A stretch of DNA of 29,313 nucleotides from Bacillota bacterium (lineage in GTDB: Bacteria; Eremiobacterota; SpSt-956; JAKJGF01), in NCBI GenBank assembly GCA_029555925.1, contig JAKPQU010000408.1, positions 1 through 29,313 of the forward strand, read 5' to 3'. Numbering within the stretch: the stretch's first letter is position 1; each line of letters opens with the position of its first letter. Made by a program: the position numbers and the translations under genes. Below the pieces are notes generated by a model. That model saw only the letters and a list, made by a program, of their open reading frames with translations. It made no database searches and was not told the DNA's origin. Positions 24,503 through 29,313 of the stretch are shown here, piece after piece.

Positions 24503-25159
24503 CTACTTTGTTGCCAGTTCTACCACAGCTTTTACGAGACCGTCTATGCCTTCCGCTATATCTTTAATTCCGGGGCCCAGCATATAGGCAGGTGTAGATA
24601 CTATTCTGTATTTTTCATCCACTACAAAATCATTTACAGCACATTCTATATGTTCTGCACCCATTTTATTTAATTTTTCACCTGTAGCCTTATCTGTTCC
24701 TATGGTTACTCTGATTTTTTCATCTTTCCCGAGTATCTTTGCCACAAGGGCCGGTGCTATACAGATTGCTCCAATGGGTTTTCTCTTATCATGAACCTTT
24801 TTAATAAAATCTTCTATAACAGGATCGACAGTGCAGTTTTCTCCTTTTATGGCAAAATCACAGAGGTTTTTGGCAGCACCGAAACCGCCCGGTATGATAA
24901 GGCCATCAATATCATCAACACTGACAGATTTAATATTTTTCACATTACCTCTGGCAATCCTTGCAGATTCTTCCAGGACATTTCTCGTGCCGGAAGGCTG
25001 TCCTGTAATGTGATTGATGACATGCATCTGATCTTTATCAGGTGCCATACAGACGGCTTCTGCGCCGGCTCTGTCAAGAGAGAGAAGTGTAAGAACTGCT
25101 TCATGGATTTCTGTACCGTCAAAGACGCCACAGCCATGTAATAAGACTCCTATTTTCAT
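24503..25159 (-). CDS. elbB: ElbB/ES1 family protein (DJ-1/PfpI superfamily)
   Basis: 218 residues of the class I glutamine-amidotransferase-like/DJ-1 fold, isoprenoid-biosynthesis-associated ElbB type. N-terminal VLLHGCGVFDGTEIHE is diagnostic of ElbB/ES1. The nucleophile elbow is GAICIAP with C133, and GLIIPGGFGAAKNL forms the neighbouring loop. Reported activity for E. coli ElbB is weak glyoxalase III-like; the physiological role is unclear. Start: AGGAGG 8 nt before the ATG. Single gene, divergent from the small-protein/cyclase pair. Confidence 0.93.
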   Translation of the reverse strand: MKIGVLLHGCGVFDGTEIHEAVLTLLSLDRAGAEAVCMAPDKDQMHVINHITGQPSGTRNVLEESARIARGNVKNIKSVSVDDIDGLIIPGGFGAAKNLCDFAIKGENCTVDPVIEDFIKKVHDKRKPIGAICIAPALVAKILGKDEKIRVTIGTDKATGEKLNKMGAEHIECAVNDFVVDEKYRIVSTPAYMLGPGIKDIAEGIDGLVKAVVELATK

Positions 25160-25180
25160 AAAAATAACCTCCTCTTATAT

Positions 25181-25338
25181 GTGACGCGTGATGCGTGACG
25201 GGTGTGTGGGGTCGTGATGCGTTATAATCGTGACGCGTAACGCGTGACGCGTGACGGGTGGTTCGTAATGCCTGTATTTTCGCCGGTATCGGGCGAATAC
25301 GGTTCGTCCATGCTCACCCTTCACCCTTCACCCTTTAC
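25181..25338. repeat. long heptamer dyad with conserved core
   Basis: The left arm (25181-25267) is two runs of GTGACGC/GTGATGC/GTAACGC units, each closed by GTGACGG. The core (25272-25312) contains GTATTTTCGCCGGTATCGGG and CGAATACGGTTCG, and is shared in inverted orientation with the 15131-15215 dyad. The right arm is CTCACCC-TTCACCC-TTCACCC-TTTAC (to 25338). Confidence 0.87.
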
Positions 25339-25413
25339 TAAAATTTAATTATACAATAAGTTTTTTATTTTTTAAAGGATTTTTTTAACAAATGCAGAAT
25401 TAATCATTTAAAG

Positions 25414-25442
25414 TTGTCAGGGGGCAAAATATTATTTATTAT
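25414..25442 (+). promoter_or_regulatory. promoter for small protein/cyclase operon
   Basis: TTGTCA (25414-25419), 17-bp spacer, TATTAT (25437-25442). Transcription would begin near 25449, about 23 nt before the ATG at 25472. Confidence 0.6.
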
Positions 25443-25471
25443 AATTTTCAATAAGGCAGGTGTTGAAAATA

Positions 25472-25696
25472 ATGACACTATTGAAACATCAGGAAGAATT
25501 TAACTTCAGACTTTATTTTAAAACATCGGAAGGAACAGAATTTCTGAATATCTTTAAAAATTACAGAAAAGTGGAAAACCTCTCAAAAGCGCAGGTTATG
25601 CTCAACACATTGAAAGACTTTCAGAACAAATATCCCCATAAAGATACGGTAAATAAAATGTTAGCAGTAATACCTGGTAAACAGCTATTAAGCTAG
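25472..25696 (+). CDS. small uncharacterised protein
   Basis: 74 residues, not recognised. Rich in Lys, Phe and Leu (FNFRLYFKTSEGTEFLNIFKNY), predicted mostly helical, no cysteines, no membrane segment, no signal peptide. Support for being real: a matched promoter, AGGTG 9 nt before the ATG, amino-acid composition like its neighbours, and a 43-base gap to the next gene on the same strand. A TTG at 25463 is an alternative start. It probably forms an operon with the cyclase-family hydrolase. Confidence 0.6.
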   Translation: MTLLKHQEEFNFRLYFKTSEGTEFLNIFKNYRKVENLSKAQVMLNTLKDFQNKYPHKDTVNKMLAVIPGKQLLS

Positions 25697-25739
25697 ACCC
25701 TCACATTATTAAAATATTTATTAAGGAGTGTTTAATTAC

Positions 25740-26510
25740 ATGAATTTAAAATTCTATGATCTTACCCAGCCTTTAAGTGTTCTTACACCTGCATGGCCTA
25801 CGTACGAGCCGTTACAGGTGAAATTCTTCAAGCGTCTTGCACCCAATGGAGCAAACGGTCAGCTTATAACAACGAGCAACCACGTGGGAACACATTTAGA
25901 CGGTTCTCTTCATTTCTGCACACATGGAAGAGACATTGCAAGCATACCCCTTGAGGAACTTACAGGACCTGCTGCAGTGGTAGATCTGAGTGATTGTACC
26001 GAAGATTACGATATTTACACATCGGAACAGATCGAAAAACGTGTGGAAGTAAAAGAAAATGATATTCTTTTAATACATACAGGCTATATGAAATATGCCT
26101 GGGATCAGCCGGAAGCAGATGAAGTCCGTTACATGGTAAAACATCCCGGGCCAACGAAAGAATTCTCAACTTGGTGCATGAAGAAAAAAATAAAATGGAT
26201 AGGCGTGGACTGCGGCTCTGCAGATCATCCCATGAATACAAAGATAAGAGAATGGTGTCCCACACAGGCAAAAGAAGCAGAAAAATTCCTGAGAAAGAAA
26301 TATAATAAAGGCCTTGATGATTTCTTCCCCACTGAAGATTATCAGCTCATGCATATAGATCTCTTCCCGAAAGATATTATACATGCAGAAAACCTGGGAG
26401 GAGAATTAAAGAGATTTCTCAATAAGAGAACCTATGTGGGATGCTTCCCCTGGAGATTTGTAGGCGGAGAATCCAGTATATGCCGTATAGTTGCCATTGA
26501 ACAGGCGTAA
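25740..26510 (+). CDS. cyclase family protein (kynurenine formamidase-like metal hydrolase)
   Basis: 256 residues of the cyclase/KynB superfamily (PF04199), metal-dependent amide or lactone hydrolases. The signature HVGTHLDGSLHF (H48, H52, D54, H58) provides the metal site, and DLTQPLS near the N-terminus is typical. Its exact substrate cannot be told: family members include kynurenine formamidase and isatin hydrolase, and no tryptophan-degradation genes are nearby. ATG 25740 is preferred, 11 nt after AAGGAG; a GTG at 25728 overlaps that site. It ends at a clear intrinsic terminator. Confidence 0.88.
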   Translation: MNLKFYDLTQPLSVLTPAWPTYEPLQVKFFKRLAPNGANGQLITTSNHVGTHLDGSLHFCTHGRDIASIPLEELTGPAAVVDLSDCTEDYDIYTSEQIEKRVEVKENDILLIHTGYMKYAWDQPEADEVRYMVKHPGPTKEFSTWCMKKKIKWIGVDCGSADHPMNTKIREWCPTQAKEAEKFLRKKYNKGLDDFFPTEDYQLMHIDLFPKDIIHAENLGGELKRFLNKRTYVGCFPWRFVGGESSICRIVAIEQA

Positions 26511-26517
26511 ATAAAAT

Positions 26518-26552
26518 AAACCGGTTGAAGGGTTTCTTCAACCGGTTTAATA
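26518..26552. terminator. bidirectional intrinsic terminator
   Basis: Perfect 13-bp stem AAACCGGTTGAAG (26518-26530), loop GGTTT, CTTCAACCGGTTT (26536-26548), then AATATTTT. A-rich and T-rich sequence on both sides lets it serve the cyclase operon (+) and the coiled-coil gene (-). It is the only textbook terminator I found in the window. Confidence 0.85.
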
Positions 26553-26555
26553 TTT

Positions 26556-26942
26556 TCACGGCAGTTTATTCATTATTTCTCTCAGAAGTTCAAAGGTCTG
26601 TTCAAATTTCCGATCTATATCGTGCTTAAAATTATCCATAGTGCCTTCAAGCTTATCCATTCTGCCTTCAAGCTTATCCATTCTGCTTTCAAGCTTATCC
26701 ATTCTGCCTTCAAGGTTATCCATTCTGCCTTCAAAGTTATCCATTCTGCTTTCAAGCTTTTCCATTCTGCCTTCAAGCTTTTCCATTCTGCCTTCAAGCT
26801 TATCAAGACGCTCTTCCACAGAATTAAATCTTATCTTCATTTCTGCATTCATATTCAGTATTGTTTCAGACATAGCTTCCAATTTCATTTTTACCTTCAT
26901 ATCTTCTATTCTGGCAGAGAGATTCTGATCTATTGTATCCAT
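26556..26942 (-). CDS. heptad-repeat coiled-coil protein
   Basis: 128 residues. A short N-terminal region (MDTIDQNLSARIEDMK) is followed by nine consecutive seven-residue units of the type GRMDKLE/GRMEKLE/SRMDNFE, with Met and Leu at the a and d positions: a parallel coiled coil about 65 residues long, then a short amphipathic end. Start: AAGGAG 9 nt before the ATG at 26942; an earlier in-frame ATG (26951) abuts the ribosome site. No catalytic residues, membrane segment or partner gene. Similar coiled-coil proteins of unknown role are common; it may be an oligomerisation or scaffold protein. Confidence 0.75.
   Translation of the reverse strand: MDTIDQNLSARIEDMKVKMKLEAMSETILNMNAEMKIRFNSVEERLDKLEGRMEKLEGRMEKLESRMDNFEGRMDNLEGRMDKLESRMDKLEGRMDKLEGTMDNFKHDIDRKFEQTFELLREIMNKLP
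26629..26817. repeat. 21-bp tandem repeat inside the coiled-coil gene
   Basis: Nine copies of a 21-bp unit close to CTTCAAGCTTATCCATTCTG plus C, in phase with the reading frame (7 codons per unit). Neighbouring units are identical or nearly so at DNA level, indicating recent slippage or recombination, so copy number may vary between strains. Confidence 0.9.
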
Positions 26943-27043
26943 ATAATTCATCTCCTTATTTATTTCAAACCTGTAACGGGAACATTCCAATAATCACATA
27001 AAAATATTATAACACAGAAATTAATAGAAAAAAAGTAACTTCT

Positions 27044-29161
27044 TCAATATCTGCTTCTGTAATAATTAATCCAGTTCCCTGCCTTCATATAAAGATCTCT
27101 GTCATCAGGTTTTATCTGTTCAAGCGTATTTATTGCATCTGCATATTTTCCCATTTCCCCCAGGTCCCTTCCTGTCTGGTATAAAGCAATATCCCTTAAA
27201 GACAGTATGGCTGAAAGTCTTTTATAGATTTCTATAGCTTTCGGAAATTCTTTCTTTGCATCATAGAGCATTGCGAGAAGATGTAAAACCTCAATATGAT
27301 CAGGTTCAACAGAAAGGGCACTCTGACAGCACTCTATTGCCTTATCCCAGTTAAATTCTATATAATTACTGGCACCGTCCATATAATTCTTTACTGTCTT
27401 TTCATTATCTATTCCTTCTTTAACAATAAATTTCCCTTCTCTTCCCTCCCACTCAAGGGTATAAACCTTCCTGTCAGGAAATGATTTTATAACAGTTTCA
27501 TTCTGGACAGGGTCAAGATAAAGCACAGTAATAATCTTCTGAGATTTATAATCAGGGAAATTCCTGATAAAGAACATATTGCCAAAATAACCATGACCTC
27601 TCAGAAAAATAACAGAAGGCTCTTTAATATTCAAATTATCTGATATGAATGCAGCAGGTTCACATCTGAATCGATACTGGTCTTTAACAGAAGAAAAAAG
27701 ATTTATAAATACTCCGGTCATCATGAATATTGTGACAGTAATTATGAAGGAATAAGACAGCATACAGGCTCCTTTAAAATTCTTTTCTTCGAGCCATTTT
27801 TTCACATAAAGAAATCCTGCCGACGCAGGGATTAAAGACAGCATAAAAGAAGGAAGATAGTACCGTGAACCGATCTCAAAGGCACCGTTATAATAGAATC
27901 CTCCGTAAGAAATACCCAGAAAGAGGACAGGTACAAGTAATAAAATAATTTTTAATTCTTTTCGGAATAGAGAAAATAACGTAAAAAAAGCAATAAAAGG
28001 CACAGTCCAGAAGGAATTTCTCATGAAAGAAAAAGCACTGTTAAATAATCCATGAAGAGGTGTATGAACAAAAGGAGTAAAACCCCATCTGTCGTCAGGA
28101 TCATATTTTTCATAACCGAAGAGTAAGGGATCTCCGTTCTGTATTTTATTAACCGTTAACAGAATAACTGCACCGAGAAAAAAGAGTAAGATTATAAACA
28201 ATACCTTTAATAGAAAAAATTTTTTTCTCTCTGATTTTATAAAAAGATAGATCATAAGAGGAACAGTGCCGGCACATATGGACAGGCCGTCACCGGGGCG
28301 GATAATAACAAGAAGTAAAGCAGATAGAGCTGACATAAGAGGATAGACAACATGTGTATCATTAAAACTTTTGAATATGCCGTATATAAATAAAAAGGTA
28401 AAACATGAGACTCCATTATGAGGGAAATAAGTGCCGCCGAGTAAAAAAAACAGAGGTGACAGAATGGCAAAAAAGACCGATAGAAAAGCCCCTTCAGTGC
28501 CGAGTAATAATTTGCCGGTAAGATAAAGCAATACAACTGACAAAGCACTCAGCAGGGGATTTATTATAAATTCTCCATGAAAGAATCTGCCGAAAGCAAG
28601 TAAAAGAGGCCATCCTGCAGTAACCTTGCTGTACCATTTACCGTCATTGATAATACTCCAGCTATGGAATGCAGCAGAACAGGGAGGAGATGTTTCATAA
28701 AGTTTTCCTTGAGCCATAACATCTGATTGAAAGATATAACAGAACTCGTCTCCTACAGGAGGAAGATGGCCTGTTATGAAAAAATGTGATACCAGTGTAA
28801 TAGAGAATGAAACAATGAATAAAATAATGAGTAATTTTCTTTCGTTTTTAACAGACGGGAGAGAAAATTTCATGGAAGACAGATAGAGGGAGAGTAAAAC
28901 TATTGAAGGCAGAAGAAAAATATAAACGGGGATTATATGGTATATAAAGAAGATGTTAAAAAACTTCTTAAAATAATAAAATAAAACGACAGATGTAAAA
29001 GGGTTGTCTTCTGTAAGATTTTTAGCGGCGAACTGTGCTGTTTCAAGATTATAAAAACTTCTGTCACAGGAGAAACGCAACAGCACAGCCAGAAGTAAGA
29101 GAACTATAGAAGGAATTATAAGTAACATATAAGATGTATCTTTTTTTTTCTTCATAATCAT
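27044..29161 (-). CDS. GT39-like membrane glycosyltransferase with C-terminal TPRs
   Basis: About 705 residues. A basic start (MIMKKKKDTS), then about 11 membrane helices. The first large loop has PPVGDEFCYIFQSDVMAQGKLY: the Asp-Glu pair is where dolichyl-phosphate-mannose-type (GT39/PMT) transferases carry catalytic Asp. After the last helix (VTIFMMTGVFINLF) comes a soluble part with RGHGYFGNMFF, then TPR-like repeats (about 575-700; YIEFNWDKAIECCQSALSVEPDH). Sugar and acceptor are unknown. No ribosome site is visible before any start candidate (TTG 29176, ATG 29161, ATG 29155); I use 29161. A possible promoter lies just upstream. Confidence 0.72.
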   Translation of the reverse strand: MIMKKKKDTSYMLLIIPSIVLLLLAVLLRFSCDRSFYNLETAQFAAKNLTEDNPFTSVVLFYYFKKFFNIFFIYHIIPVYIFLLPSIVLLSLYLSSMKFSLPSVKNERKLLIILFIVSFSITLVSHFFITGHLPPVGDEFCYIFQSDVMAQGKLYETSPPCSAAFHSWSIINDGKWYSKVTAGWPLLLAFGRFFHGEFIINPLLSALSVVLLYLTGKLLLGTEGAFLSVFFAILSPLFFLLGGTYFPHNGVSCFTFLFIYGIFKSFNDTHVVYPLMSALSALLLVIIRPGDGLSICAGTVPLMIYLFIKSERKKFFLLKVLFIILLFFLGAVILLTVNKIQNGDPLLFGYEKYDPDDRWGFTPFVHTPLHGLFNSAFSFMRNSFWTVPFIAFFTLFSLFRKELKIILLLVPVLFLGISYGGFYYNGAFEIGSRYYLPSFMLSLIPASAGFLYVKKWLEEKNFKGACMLSYSFIITVTIFMMTGVFINLFSSVKDQYRFRCEPAAFISDNLNIKEPSVIFLRGHGYFGNMFFIRNFPDYKSQKIITVLYLDPVQNETVIKSFPDRKVYTLEWEGREGKFIVKEGIDNEKTVKNYMDGASNYIEFNWDKAIECCQSALSVEPDHIEVLHLLAMLYDAKKEFPKAIEIYKRLSAILSLRDIALYQTGRDLGEMGKYADAINTLEQIKPDDRDLYMKAGNWINYYRSRY

Positions 29162-29215
29162 ATCAGGAAAGAGCAATATATTGTATTGACAGCTTCTGGT
29201 AGAAATCTCAATTCA

Positions 29216-29243
29216 TTCATAAATATTGACCTGACATTGTCAA
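29216..29243 (-). promoter_or_regulatory. possible promoter for the GT39-like gene
   Basis: On the minus strand TTGACA (29243-29238), 16-bp spacer, TATGAA (29221-29216; four of six). The -35 is perfect but the -10 is weak. Confidence 0.45.
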
Positions 29244-29313
29244 GTTAAAATAACCTGTTAATTTTATTATACCTTCAGATTAAGTCTTTTTTGAGATTTT
29301 TTAATTTTTCTAA

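Larger units (their letters stand above)
25160..25471. other. divergent intergenic region, elbB/small protein gene
   Basis: 312 bases. It holds the longest heptamer dyad of the window (25181-25338) and a good promoter (25414-25442). No additional gene is visible. Confidence 0.75.

Noticed and set aside
26629..26817. Link between the 21-bp coding repeat and the 7-bp intergenic heptamers
   Set aside because: 21 is a multiple of 7, but the unit has no GTGA core and its period is explained by the coiled-coil heptad.
26615..26993. Several overlapping ORFs across the coiled-coil repeat on both strands
   Set aside because: A 21-bp repeat keeps all frames open; only the minus frame starting at 26942 has a ribosome site and a heptad pattern.
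1..29313. tRNA, rRNA or defence-system genes
   Set aside because: I looked for these and saw no convincing cloverleaf, rRNA segment, restriction-modification, toxin-antitoxin or Cas sequence.

Overview
The window is AT-rich bacterial chromosome with tightly packed, mostly housekeeping genes on both strands. I saw no rRNA, tRNA, CRISPR array or transposase gene. Shine-Dalgarno sites are clear, and some starts are TTG, GTG and possibly ATT. FtsZ, HtpG, a bacterial GluRS, an Rrf2 regulator and STPK/TPR receptor kinases mark it as a bacterium. The kinase-HEAT-TM-TPR proteins, many zinc ribbons and simple-repeat-filled spacers suggest a poorly sampled lineage, probably known from environmental genomes; I cannot name the phylum from sequence alone.

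Layout: a double M16 peptidase (+) converges on an Rrf2 regulator (-). A zf-TFIIB protein and an RNase II/R exonuclease follow as a minus-strand pair, then a tail-less ftsZ (+) and a serine acetyltransferase (-). Next comes a plus-strand run: two paralogous receptor-like Ser/Thr kinases, an ABC permease and a zinc-ribbon ABC ATPase, and gltX. These are followed by a membrane protein with four zinc ribbons (-), inositol-phosphate synthase (-), a GT-C-like membrane protein (+), htpG (+), elbB (-), a small protein plus a cyclase-family hydrolase (+), a heptad-repeat coiled-coil protein (-) and a GT39-like membrane protein with C-terminal TPRs (-).

The most unusual feature is the intergenic DNA. 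Almost every spacer holds tandem 7-bp repeats built on GTGA or GTAA (GTGACGC, GTGATGC, GTGAGCA, GTGAAAA, GTGAAGG). They are arranged so that the left side of a spacer reads GTGA and the right side reads TCAC, so arrays point away from the flanking genes on both sides. Because 7 leaves remainder 1 on division by 3, three units place a stop in every frame. Five genes take their stop codon from these arrays, and two of them share an S-E-E C-terminus written by the repeat.

Four short non-coding elements (118-145 bp) end in the 17-bp inverted repeat TATAGTTAGTTTCATAA or close variants. They look like MITEs and carry heptamer arrays inside. Removing two of them with one TA copy restores perfect palindromes (CATATTTAAATATG and GGGCGTTTAATTAAACGCCC), which argues for TA target duplication as in IS630/Tc1-mariner elements. 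A separate 89-bp palindromic repeat of the 'CATTGCGAGCGAAGC' type lies after htpG.
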